35,579 nucleotides of DNA from Bacillota bacterium (GTDB lineage: Bacteria; Bacillota; Dehalobacteriia; UBA4068), in contig JAUNBC010000018.1 of NCBI GenBank assembly GCA_030527285.1, forward strand, positions 1 through 35,579, written 5' to 3'. The notes beneath the pieces are model-generated. The model was not told the origin of the DNA, searched no databases, and saw only the letters and a list, made by a program, of their open reading frames with translations. Positions 15,814 through 25,331 of this stretch are shown here, piece by piece. Position 1 is the stretch's first letter, and every line of letters starts with the position of its first letter. A program made the position numbers and the translations under genes.

Positions 15814-17223
15814 ATGAAAAAGCTCTTGACCGTATGTCTCGCCCTGATGCTGGTATTGACGTTCAGCCTCAGCGCCGCCGCCGCCGATTACAGCCTTACC
15901 ATCGCGGGCGACGGCGTGGACAGGCCGCTCACCTTGACCGCCGCACAGCTTGCGGCCATGCCCAAGCTGACGCAGACCTTCTCCTCGGTCAACACCTACC
16001 CCACGGAAAAGCTCTACTATTCGCAGGGAGTCAGCCTGTGGACGCTGCTGGAGCGCGCCGGGCTGAAGGATGAGGCGACGACGGTCAATATCGCCGCGCT
16101 CGACGCTGACGGCGCGGTCAGCTATAATAAAACGCTGCTGCTCAGCGATCTTTTGGCCGAGCGCTATTACTTTGACGAGACGGGCAATAAAACGCCGGTC
16201 GTGCCGGTGCTGGCGCTTAAATTGGGCACAAGCGCCGACGCGCTCGACGACGACGATTTGAGCTTTCTCTTCGGTCAGCTGGCGGATACCGAGCAGACCA
16301 ATCCCTATTTCGTTTCCGAGACGCGGCTGATCACCGTCAGCTGCGCGCCGGTCAGCCAATGGGCGCCGCCCAGCTATACGATCACCAGGCTCGGCGATAG
16401 CTATTATGTGGAGTTTGCCCATGCCAATCATGACGTCAAGATATACTATACCACCGACGGCAGCCAGCCGACCATGGACAGCGATATTTTCAATATCTCC
16501 GCCGAGCGTTTTCAGCCGGAGCTGAACGAGCCGATACGCTGCGCCGCCGGTGACAACGTCATCGCCATCGCCTATGCGCCGGGCAAGCAGACCAGCCGCA
16601 TCATCACCGTTATCCCCGGCTTGACCGAGTATCCGTTTGGCGACGCGGCCTCTCATTGGGCGGCCGGGCCGATCGAGGCGCTGGCGGCGATGAATATCAT
16701 CAACGGCTTCGGCGATACCAAGAACGGCTTTGTGTTCAAGCCGGAGGATGATCTGACCCGCGCCCAGTTTGCCAAGATCATGGTCATGGCTCTAAGCGGC
16801 GGCGAACAGCCGCCGGCGGCCGCCGAAGTCAGCTTCAGCGACTATACGGCCGGCGCTTGGTACGCCTCCTATGTGGAGGAGGCGGTACGGCTGGGTCTGT
16901 TCACCGGCTATGAGGACGGCTCCTTCCGTCCGGATAATCCCGTCTCGCAGCAGGAGCTGATCGCCATCGTGGTGCGCGCCCTGGCTGACGGCGAGGCCGA
17001 AGCGCTCAAGGCGGCTGCCGATCCGCGTTATCTTGGCGATAGTTCCGGCGTGAGCTCCTGGGCGCGCGGCTATGTCGAGTACGCGCTGACGCTAAAATTG
17101 CTGCCGGAGCAGATCTACGCGCAGGCGGCTAATGACAGCGCCGCGCCCTATACGCTGTATGGCGCGGCAAAAGCTAACCGCGCTACGGCGGCGTATATCG
17201 TATATATGTTCCTCGCGCAATAA
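15814..17223 (+). CDS. S-layer-homology protein with sulfite-oxidase-like and chitobiase-like modules
   Basis: Exported, cell-wall-anchored protein of 469 residues. It has a Sec signal peptide cleaved near S-A-A-A-A before DYS (about residue 24), then the same sulfite-oxidase-like domain as its neighbours (I-A-G-D-G-V, a Y-P-T-E-K-L stretch, the G-V-S-L-W-T-L-L helix), a chitobiase-like module (YYTTDGSQP), and S-layer-homology repeats from about residue 285: FGDAASHWAAGPIEAL with FKPEDDLTRAQFAKIM, then FSDYTAGAWYASYV with FRPDNPVSQQELIAIV, and a degenerate third. SLH repeats bind pyruvylated wall polymers, so this is the anchored form of the family and argues for a monoderm with an S-layer. 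An in-frame ATG at 15778 is rejected because RBS GGAGG (15803-15807) fits ATG 15814 and the signal peptide begins there. Confidence 0.85.
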   Translation: MKKLLTVCLALMLVLTFSLSAAAADYSLTIAGDGVDRPLTLTAAQLAAMPKLTQTFSSVNTYPTEKLYYSQGVSLWTLLERAGLKDEATTVNIAALDADGAVSYNKTLLLSDLLAERYYFDETGNKTPVVPVLALKLGTSADALDDDDLSFLFGQLADTEQTNPYFVSETRLITVSCAPVSQWAPPSYTITRLGDSYYVEFAHANHDVKIYYTTDGSQPTMDSDIFNISAERFQPELNEPIRCAAGDNVIAIAYAPGKQTSRIITVIPGLTEYPFGDAASHWAAGPIEALAAMNIINGFGDTKNGFVFKPEDDLTRAQFAKIMVMALSGGEQPPAAAEVSFSDYTAGAWYASYVEEAVRLGLFTGYEDGSFRPDNPVSQQELIAIVVRALADGEAEALKAAADPRYLGDSSGVSSWARGYVEYALTLKLLPEQIYAQAANDSAAPYTLYGAAKANRATAAYIVYMFLAQ

Positions 17224-17234
17224 GGGGCGGGAGC

Positions 17235-17744
17235 ATGAAAAAACTGCTTTTATCGGCGCTGCTGCTTGTGGCTTTGCTGTTCGCGGCTTGCAGCGCGCGG
17301 CAGCCGCAAATGCGGGAGGAGACCGGCCAGCTGGCATTTACCGCAGAGGGCGCGAGCCTCGGCGTGGTCGATTATCAGCAGCTCGTGGCCTTGGACAGCT
17401 ATTTGCGGCAGGTGGAGATACACAGCGCCGGCGAGGGCTACAGCGTGCACCAATATCGCGGCGCGCGCCTGCGCGACGTGATCGCGCTGCTGGACGCCAG
17501 TCTGTTAGAGCAATATGCCGCCGTTACCGCCATCGGCGCGGATGATTATCTGGCGGCGATCGGCGTCGACGAGGTGCTGATGGAGAACAATGCGTTTGTG
17601 ATGTGGGAGGATAACGGCGAGCCGATATTGACCAAGGACGGCGAGCCGTACGGTATGCGTCTGGTGCTGCTGGATGACAGCTATGCGATGCGCTATACCA
17701 AGTATCTGATCGAGATACAATTCCTCACCGCGGAGCAGCTGTAA
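17235..17744 (+). CDS. Small lipoprotein, single-domain relative of the neighbouring exported proteins
   Basis: Lipoprotein of 169 residues (lipobox F-A-A-C, Cys19). The mature part is one domain with the same order of elements as the larger neighbours: V-V-D-Y-Q-Q-L-V-A-L, then a Y-R-G-A-R-L-R-D-V-I helix, A-I-G-A-D-D-Y-L, and a C-terminal G-M-R-L-V-L...Y-T-K-Y-L-I-E-I that matches the end of the sulfite-oxidase-like fold. There is no cysteine after the lipobox, so it cannot ligate molybdenum in the standard way. No chitobiase or SLH part is present. It starts 11 bases after the SLH gene with RBS GGGGCGGGAG. The function is unknown. Confidence 0.7.
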   Translation: MKKLLLSALLLVALLFAACSARQPQMREETGQLAFTAEGASLGVVDYQQLVALDSYLRQVEIHSAGEGYSVHQYRGARLRDVIALLDASLLEQYAAVTAIGADDYLAAIGVDEVLMENNAFVMWEDNGEPILTKDGEPYGMRLVLLDDSYAMRYTKYLIEIQFLTAEQL

Positions 17745-17765
17745 AGCGGGACGAGGGGACAGGGT

Positions 17766-18383
17766 ATGAAGATCTTTTCGATCATCGGCGTGAGCCAATC
17801 GGGCAAGACCACCACCATCGAGGCGATCATTGCCGAGCTGAGGCGGCGCGGTTACAGCGTCGGCTCGATCAAGGAAATACATTACGAGCAATTTGCCATT
17901 GATACCGAGGGCAGCAATACGGTGCGCCACCGCAAGGCCGGCTCGCAGCTGGTGACGGCGCGCGGTTATTATGAGACGGATATACTCTATCCGTCCAAGC
18001 TGCCGGTGGACGAAATATTGGCGCATTATGACTTTGATTATGCGGCGCTGGAGGGGGTCAGCGATATACCTGTGCCGACCATCATCTGCGCGCATAGCGA
18101 GCAGGAGGTAGAGGAGCGGCTGAGCCAGCAGTGCTTTGCCGTCAGCGGGCGCATCGCCGATAAGCAATACCGCGTTTGCGGATTGCCGGCTATTTCCGTG
18201 ATGCAGGACGCCGTGGCGCTCACCGATCTGATCGAGCAGAAAGCCGCCGCCTATCGGCCCGAGGCGGCCTATTGCTATCACAGCGCCCAGTATATCAAGG
18301 TGGCGGACGGCGCGGCGGGGCGGCTGCTGCAGCGGTTGTTCGGCGACGCGGATGAAATCGTTTTGCGGCGTATCGGTAAGTAG
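17766..18383 (+). CDS. MobB-like P-loop GTPase
   Basis: Cytoplasmic P-loop protein of 205 residues. GVSQSGKTT (8-16) is the Walker A motif. The following RRGYSVGSIKEIH and DTEGSNTVRHRKAG are hallmarks of MobB, the GTP-binding accessory of molybdopterin-guanine dinucleotide synthesis, and the LEGVSD stretch matches the MobB second nucleotide motif. It is longer than E. coli MobB (about 170), with a C-terminal extension of some 30 residues. No MobA, Moa or Moe genes lie in the window. Its place directly behind five exported genes, four of which have sulfite-oxidase-like domains, hints at a link to molybdenum cofactor, but the missing cysteines in those domains argue against a simple one. GAGGGGACAGGGT precedes the ATG. 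Confidence 0.85.
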   Translation: MKIFSIIGVSQSGKTTTIEAIIAELRRRGYSVGSIKEIHYEQFAIDTEGSNTVRHRKAGSQLVTARGYYETDILYPSKLPVDEILAHYDFDYAALEGVSDIPVPTIICAHSEQEVEERLSQQCFAVSGRIADKQYRVCGLPAISVMQDAVALTDLIEQKAAAYRPEAAYCYHSAQYIKVADGAAGRLLQRLFGDADEIVLRRIGK

Positions 18384-18395
18384 GTGGTCGTCGGT

Positions 18396-18917
18396 ATGCA
18401 TATTTTTCTCACCGGTACGATGCGAGTCGGCAAGAGCACGCTGCTCCGCAAGGCGCTGAAGGCGATGAATTATACTCATCTTGATCTGGGAGGTTTTTAT
18501 ACTGTTTCCCTGCCCAGCGATTTTTCATCCGGCGAGGTATATTTGCTCGATGCGTCGGCGGCGCAGCCGGAGTATAATCGTAATAATCTGATCGGTATCC
18601 GTTGGGGCGCGGGCAAATATACCTCTTTTCCCGCAGCTTTTGAGTTATACGGCGCGCCGCTGGTCGAGGCGGCGCGCGGAAGGCTGCTGGTGATGGATGA
18701 GCTCGGGGTGATGGAGAGCCAGTCGCCGTCCTTTTGCCGGGCGGTGCTGGAGAAGTTAGACGGGCAAACGCCGGTGCTGGGAGTGATCAAGCCCAAGTCC
18801 GCGCCGCTGCTCGACGCGATACGCGAGCATCCGCGCGTCCGCGTGATCGAGGTCAGCGAGCATAACCGCGATCAGCTGTGCGAGGAGATAGTCATGCGAT
18901 TAAAAAGGACGCCGTAG
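18396..18917 (+). CDS. THEP1/NTPase_1-family nucleoside triphosphatase
   Basis: Small P-loop NTPase of 173 residues. GTMRVGKST (7-15 after the start chosen here) is the Walker A motif. GGFYT follows, as in THEP1 proteins, and LLVMDELGVME is the Walker B strand with the family's D-E-x-G. PVLGVIKPK and VIEVSEHNRD are also typical. Family members hydrolyse NTPs broadly; the cellular role is not known. A GTG at 18384, right after the preceding stop, is an alternative start. ATG 18396 is preferred because the family starts two or three residues before the first strand. The stop lies inside a terminator hairpin. It forms a pair with the MobB-like gene, which suggests that both serve nucleotide-dependent assembly steps, an inference only. 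Confidence 0.82.
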   Translation: MHIFLTGTMRVGKSTLLRKALKAMNYTHLDLGGFYTVSLPSDFSSGEVYLLDASAAQPEYNRNNLIGIRWGAGKYTSFPAAFELYGAPLVEAARGRLLVMDELGVMESQSPSFCRAVLEKLDGQTPVLGVIKPKSAPLLDAIREHPRVRVIEVSEHNRDQLCEEIVMRLKRTP

Positions 18918-18928
18918 CGTCCTTTTTT
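18902..18928. terminator. Bidirectional intrinsic terminator
   Basis: AAAAAGGACGC (18902-18912) and GCGTCCTTTTT (18917-18927) form a perfect 11-bp stem around CGTA, with six T after it and five A before it. It overlaps the stop of the NTPase gene and lies between converging operons, so it can serve both. Confidence 0.9.
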
Positions 18929-18958
18929 GTTGCTGTTTATGCGCGCGGCAGCGGGCGG

Positions 18959-20623
18959 TCAGCGCTCTAATATAAACTCTATGGCCTCGGCCAGCAATTC
19001 CGGCGTGCGTTGATACAGGTCTTGCTTATACACGCGCTCCGTCAGCTTATGGAAATCCTTGCCCCAGGGGCCGATGTTGACGCAGGGCATGGAATTGCGC
19101 TCGATCTGCTCCAGCGGTATATCATAGAGCAGCCCGAACAGCGGCATCGTCTCGCTGAGTTCGCGGCGCAGCGCGGCGCTGTTTTGCAGCGAGCTGTAGC
19201 TGAGATCGGAGATGCCGGTATAGAAGTTCTCGCATTGATAGCTCTGGCCAAAGCGAGCGCGGCAAAAGCCGAGCAAATGCTCGGGCAGGCGCGCGGCTCG
19301 CGCGGGCAGATCGTCGAGCAGCACGTTGCCGGCGCTGGGATAATAGGGCGGCAGCAGGCCGTAGACGATGCGCGGGTTAAGGTCGTCGATATAGCCGTAA
19401 ACGTATTCGAGCAGCCGCAGATTGGCGGCGATCAGGTCGAGGTCGTTCTGTTGCAGCTGCCCGGCCAATTGCAGCAGGCGCTCGCGATAGCCCGCGCGGA
19501 AGGCGTCGCCATGAGCGGCCTCGGCTTCGGCATACAGCTGCCGGTAATCGCTGACCTTTACCCGCCAGGGCAGCGGCTGCGCCGGTTGACGGCGTGCCTC
19601 GGCGTAGCGGCGGTATTCGTCGTTCATCTGCGCCAGCACGGCGGCAAAGCTCTGCTCCAGCAGCGGGCGCAGCCTGGACAGCAGCTGCCCCGGCGTTTGC
19701 CGCAGCGTCTGCACGCTGATGCAGCCATAGGCGCTAAGCGGCATCGACACGTCGTAGTCGCTCTTATTATCGCGCAGATACAACCAGGTCGGCGGCGGTG
19801 CGGCTTCATCGCCGACGATATCGGCCAGCTGCATATTCAGCTCGGTGCGCCGGGCTGCCTCGGCCAGCAGATTGAGTGGGTTTAAGCCCTCGAATACCTT
19901 GCCCGCATGGGCAAGACTGCCGCGCACATAGACGAAGGGCATCAGCTTGCCCACCGAGCCGAGCGACAGCAGACCCTGCTCCGCGTGCTTGCGCTGATGC
20001 GGCTCAGAGTTGATCATCAGCCGGTATTCGAGCTGATACTGCTCGCGCAGGCGGTCGAGCAGGCCGATAGCGGCGCGCATCCCGGCGGAGAGGTTCTCCT
20101 CATCCGGCACGGCCAGCACGATGATATTGCCGTCCAGCGTATCCGCGGCAGCATAGCGCGCCAGCAGCGCCAATTGTATCGCGCCGCCGCCCTTCATATC
20201 GCAGCAGCCGCGGCCGAACAGCCAGCCGCCGTCCAGTAGGTCGTCGTGCGCTTCGGCGGGCAGGGTAGCGGCGATCTGCCGCAACTGCTCGTGCAGCAGC
20301 TCCGGCTCAAAGGCATAGGGGGCAAGCAGCTTGAAGTCCTCGATATTCACTATGTCATAATGATGCAGCAGTACCACGGTGCGCGGGCTGCGCCCCTTGT
20401 ACATGGCATAGCAGACGCTGCGCCCGAGCGGGTCGCCGCTGATCGGATACGTGCCGTACAGCTCGGGATGGGCGGCAAAATAGGGCTGCGCCGCGCATTG
20501 TCCGCAGAAGAAACGCTCGACCTCGCGCTCCCCGGCGCTGTGGGTATAGCTGGCGACCTTGATATAGGCGCGCAGTATCGCGTCGATCTGCGCCCCGATA
20601 TTGTCCAATGGCAGTTTGCTCAT
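18959..20623 (-). CDS. RocB-like M20-family peptidase/amidohydrolase
   Basis: M20-type zinc hydrolase of 554 residues, the length of Bacillus RocB (an arginine-utilisation protein of unproven chemistry) rather than the 370-450 of common M20 peptidases. Metal-binding landmarks: HHYD (His88, Asp90), GRGCCDMKGG (Asp142), PDEEN (Glu175-Glu176) and NSEP (a later ligand region). The N-terminal SYTHSAGER and FGxSYQCENFYTGISDLSY-like C-terminal part are RocB-like. Two bases separate it from the upstream amidinotransferase-family gene, so the two are cotranscribed, probably from lon. Together they suggest processing of arginine or an arginine-containing peptide or derivative. ATG 20623 is supported by the tight spacing. 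Function at substrate level is inferred. Confidence 0.85.
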   Translation of the reverse strand: MSKLPLDNIGAQIDAILRAYIKVASYTHSAGEREVERFFCGQCAAQPYFAAHPELYGTYPISGDPLGRSVCYAMYKGRSPRTVVLLHHYDIVNIEDFKLLAPYAFEPELLHEQLRQIAATLPAEAHDDLLDGGWLFGRGCCDMKGGGAIQLALLARYAAADTLDGNIIVLAVPDEENLSAGMRAAIGLLDRLREQYQLEYRLMINSEPHQRKHAEQGLLSLGSVGKLMPFVYVRGSLAHAGKVFEGLNPLNLLAEAARRTELNMQLADIVGDEAAPPPTWLYLRDNKSDYDVSMPLSAYGCISVQTLRQTPGQLLSRLRPLLEQSFAAVLAQMNDEYRRYAEARRQPAQPLPWRVKVSDYRQLYAEAEAAHGDAFRAGYRERLLQLAGQLQQNDLDLIAANLRLLEYVYGYIDDLNPRIVYGLLPPYYPSAGNVLLDDLPARAARLPEHLLGFCRARFGQSYQCENFYTGISDLSYSSLQNSAALRRELSETMPLFGLLYDIPLEQIERNSMPCVNIGPWGKDFHKLTERVYKQDLYQRTPELLAEAIEFILER

Positions 20624-20625
20624 CG

Positions 20626-21507
20626 TTACACCTGTTGACGCAGCAGCGGGCAGGTCAGGCAGGTGGGGCCGCCGGTGCCGCGATAGGAGACTTCCTCGCC
20701 CTCATAGGTGAAAAGCTCTATGCCGGCGGCGCGCAGCCTGGCTTCCATCTTCGGGTTGCCGGCCATCATCACGCATACGCCCGGCGCCAGACACAGCACA
20801 TTGGAGCCGAGGCGTTCATATTCGTCGTCGTCGCATTCGATCAGCGTATAACCGTGTTCGAGCAAATACTGGCGGAAGAATACCGGCATGAATTTGGAGT
20901 AGACGACGGCCTTATCGGTATCGACAAAGCTGATCACGCTCATCAGATGCAGGCAGCAATCCTCGCCGTCGCCATGCGGCATCGGTACGATGATGTATTC
21001 GTCGATAAAATCCCTAGTCAGCTCCGTGAATTGGCGTATGCCTTCGGCATTGGTGCGGTAGCCCTGCCCGATGGCCACGGTCTTTTCATTGATCCACAGC
21101 ACGTCGCCGCCTTCCATCTTGCCGGGCGGCAGTATATGGCCGAGCGTAGGTATGCCCAGCTCCAGCAGATACTTTTCGCTGGCGATACGCTCGCCGGAGC
21201 GCAGTTGCTTGCCCATCGGGAAGTAGATCGCGCCGCGCACGGTGATCTTCAGCGGGTCATGCGTGTAAATAGAATCCAGACCCACGCCGCTGTCTGCGGG
21301 CAGCGCATAGATATGCTTGACGTGGCTTTTGAGTATCTCCTCAAAAGCCGCGTGTTCGCGCACCGTCCGCTCATAATCGGGGCAGCCTAAATAATTATAG
21401 GCTCGCCATTGTCCGTCCAAATGCTGCTGCGAGATGAAAGCCTGTTCGGGGCGCTTGATCAGTATCGAGTCGATCTTGCCCACCATTGATTGGCAACCGT
21501 ATTCCAT
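20626..21507 (-). CDS. Arginine deiminase/amidinotransferase-superfamily enzyme
   Basis: Protein of 293 residues with the pentein fold shared by arginine deiminase, dimethylarginine dimethylaminohydrolase and glycine amidinotransferase. Visible active-site elements: THDP with Asp84, MEGGDV with Glu132 and Asp135, LHLMS with His187, and GTGGPTC with nucleophile Cys283. It is much shorter than classical ArcA (about 410), closer to DDAH and to the N-terminal dihydrolase domain of ArgZ/AgrE-type enzymes. It probably hydrolyses or transfers the guanidino group of arginine or a derivative. RBS AAGGAGG lies just before the ATG. It sits 12 bases after engB and 2 bases before the RocB-like gene. Whether it is a deiminase, dihydrolase or amidinotransferase cannot be settled from the motifs. 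Confidence 0.82.
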   Translation of the reverse strand: MEYGCQSMVGKIDSILIKRPEQAFISQQHLDGQWRAYNYLGCPDYERTVREHAAFEEILKSHVKHIYALPADSGVGLDSIYTHDPLKITVRGAIYFPMGKQLRSGERIASEKYLLELGIPTLGHILPPGKMEGGDVLWINEKTVAIGQGYRTNAEGIRQFTELTRDFIDEYIIVPMPHGDGEDCCLHLMSVISFVDTDKAVVYSKFMPVFFRQYLLEHGYTLIECDDDEYERLGSNVLCLAPGVCVMMAGNPKMEARLRAAGIELFTYEGEEVSYRGTGGPTCLTCPLLRQQV

Positions 21508-21519
21508 ATTTCCGCCTCC

Positions 21520-22152
21520 TTATACTGACGCGGCGGCCTGCGCCGCCAGCAAAAAGCTCTCCGCCTGCTCGAGCAGCAGCTCGCGTCCCTCGCCGCTGAC
21601 CGCGGAGAAGGGTATCAGCTCGCTCTTGCTCACGCCCAGCGTGGATGCGATCAGCGCTAATTGCCTGGCGCGGGCGTTTCTGCTTAATTTGTCGGCCTTG
21701 TTGGCGATCAGCAGCGGCCGGTATCCGGCCTCGCAGAGTATGCCGTACATCGCCGTATCCAGCGGCGACGGCGCATGGCGAATGTCCACCAACTGCCAGC
21801 AGGCGCGCGCCGGTTGCTCGCTGCGCAGGAATTGCTCGATGATGCGCAGCCATTGCTCGCGCTCGCTTTTGCTGACCTTGGCGTAGCCATAGCCGGGCAG
21901 ATCGACAAAATACCAGCGCAGCGGCTGTCCTTGCTCCGCTATGCCGTCGATACGATAGAAGTTGAGCAGCCGTGTTTTGCCAGGAGCCGCCGAGGTGCGG
22001 GCGAGGTTCTTGCGGTTGATCAGATTGTTGATCAGCGAGCTTTTGCCGGCATTTGAGCGCCCGAACAGCGCGATCTGCGGCAGTATCAGCTCGGGGTATT
22101 GTTCCTTTTTGACCGCCGAAGCGGCGATATCAGAGCTTTTGACCTTGATCAT
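21520..22152 (-). CDS. engB: Ribosome-biogenesis GTP-binding protein EngB/YsxC
   Basis: Essential GTPase of 210 residues that acts in large ribosomal subunit assembly. G1 is GRSNAGKSS (31-39), G3 is DLPGYG, and G4 is NKADK followed by the family stretch. The T-S-A-A-P-G-K-T-R-L-L-N-F segment after G1 is the EngB switch I signature. Length fits the family (about 195-210). It starts three bases after lon, the usual lon-engB arrangement in Bacillota, and continues into the arginine-related pair downstream. Confidence 0.96.
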   Translation of the reverse strand: MIKVKSSDIAASAVKKEQYPELILPQIALFGRSNAGKSSLINNLINRKNLARTSAAPGKTRLLNFYRIDGIAEQGQPLRWYFVDLPGYGYAKVSKSEREQWLRIIEQFLRSEQPARACWQLVDIRHAPSPLDTAMYGILCEAGYRPLLIANKADKLSRNARARQLALIASTLGVSKSELIPFSAVSGEGRELLLEQAESFLLAAQAAASV

Positions 22153-22155
22153 CGT

Positions 22156-24525
<2,370 letters not shown>

Positions 24526-24542
24526 GATATGTACCTCTTAAA

Positions 24543-24558
24543 TTGGCGTTTACGCCAA
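24543..24558 (-). promoter_or_regulatory. Palindrome in the lon leader
   Basis: TTGGCG-TTTA-CGCCAA is a perfect 6-bp inverted repeat between the lon promoter and its start codon. It could be a repressor site or an RNA hairpin. It matches neither CIRCE nor a CtsR box. Confidence 0.4.
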
Positions 24559-24594
24559 GACGTAGTTTTATTTGCCATCTTGACTTGCTCGATA

Positions 24595-24622
24595 ATTATA
24601 ACATGATTACGAAAAAAAGCAA
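24595..24622 (-). promoter_or_regulatory. Sigma-A promoter of lon
   Basis: On the minus strand, TTGCTT (24622-24617), a 16-base spacer and consensus TATAAT (24600-24595). The start near 24588 gives a leader of about 60 bases. Confidence 0.7.
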
Positions 24623-24654
24623 ATAGACGAGTTATGGCAATAGCGGCGGGCGTT

Positions 24655-24676
24655 CTTTACAGTATATGTTGTAAAG
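24655..24676 (+). promoter_or_regulatory. Operator-like dyad between divergent lon and PH-domain genes
   Basis: CTTTACA (24655-24661) and TGTAAAG (24670-24676) form a perfect 7-bp dyad with 8 bases between. A third CTTTACA at 24716-24722 overlaps the -35 box of the PH-domain gene promoter. The spacing suggests a dimeric regulator. The regulator is not identified. Confidence 0.5.
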
Positions 24677-24716
24677 GCGGCAGGGGTCAGCGGCCGGCGG
24701 AAGGCGGGGCATGCCC

Positions 24717-24745
24717 TTTACAGCGGCGCGATGATGGCGTATAAT
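24717..24745 (+). promoter_or_regulatory. Sigma-A promoter of the PH-domain membrane pair
   Basis: TTTACA (24717-24722), a 17-base spacer and consensus TATAAT (24740-24745). The RBS GGAGG follows at 24752-24756 before ATG 24765, so the transcript starts almost at the RBS. Confidence 0.75.
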
Positions 24746-24764
24746 CTTTGCGGAGGGCATTACG

Positions 24765-25331
24765 ATGAATGAAAACGATTTTTGCCGTTTGGAAAAAGGC
24801 GCGCTTGGCTGTATGCGCCTTTCCGCCGCGCTGGGCGCGGGCGCGATGCTGCTGATACTGGCGGCGGCGCGCCTGATATTGCATTTCTGTGAGGTCGCCT
24901 TGCCGCCGTACGTCGATTGGCTGCTGCTGGCCTGGGCGGCGCTGTGGATCGCCTATATTTTTATCTCGCCGGCCATTCGCTATCGCCGCTACCGTTATTT
25001 AGTGGACGAGGACAAGATCATCGTCCGCGAGGGGCTGTGGTTCATCAGCACCGAGCTGGCGCCGATCGAGCGCGTGCATCAGATCGCCGTCAAAAGCGGC
25101 CCCATAGACCGCAAATACGGTCTGGCGCAGGTGATCGCCACCACGGCCGGCGGCACTATCACCATTCGCTTTTTGCGCGCCGAGCTGGCGGCGGAGATCG
25201 CCGCGTCCTTGCAGGTCAAGGTGCGTCATATATTGCGGCAGCAGGGCGTCAGCCTCGAGCTGCCCGCCGTCGGGGCGGCGGCGGATGCTGCCGCTCAGCC
25301 GCTGAATTCCGAGGATATGCGCGATGAATGA
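24765..25331 (+). CDS. YdbS-like PH-domain membrane protein
   Basis: Membrane protein of 188 residues with two hydrophobic segments (about 24-44 and 50-70) followed by a bacterial PH domain (bPH_2, formerly DUF304) at about 75-160; the stretch RYRYLVDEDKIIVREGLW is its usual start. It pairs with the overlapping downstream gene, as ydbS does with ydbT in Bacillus. Members are thought to affect envelope stress or bacteriocin tolerance, but their molecular activity is unknown. A tail of about 25 Ala-rich residues follows the PH domain. It has its own promoter with an operator-like dyad upstream. Confidence 0.82.
   Translation: MNENDFCRLEKGALGCMRLSAALGAGAMLLILAAARLILHFCEVALPPYVDWLLLAWAALWIAYIFISPAIRYRRYRYLVDEDKIIVREGLWFISTELAPIERVHQIAVKSGPIDRKYGLAQVIATTAGGTITIRFLRAELAAEIAASLQVKVRHILRQQGVSLELPAVGAAADAAAQPLNSEDMRDE

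Larger units (their letters stand above)
13029..16464 (+). repeat. 18-bp identical segment in three chitobiase-like modules
   Basis: TATACCACCGACGGCAGC occurs at 13029-13046, 14952-14969 and 16447-16464, each coding Y-T-T-D-G-S in the C-terminal module of three different genes. The last two copies share a still longer near-identical stretch. The coordinates span all three copies. This is consistent with duplication or gene conversion among modules. Confidence 0.75.

Noticed and set aside
24560..24600. A CtsR heat-shock operator before lon
   Set aside because: One AGTCAAG-like heptad can be seen, but the second half does not fit the tandem heptad. No CIRCE element either.
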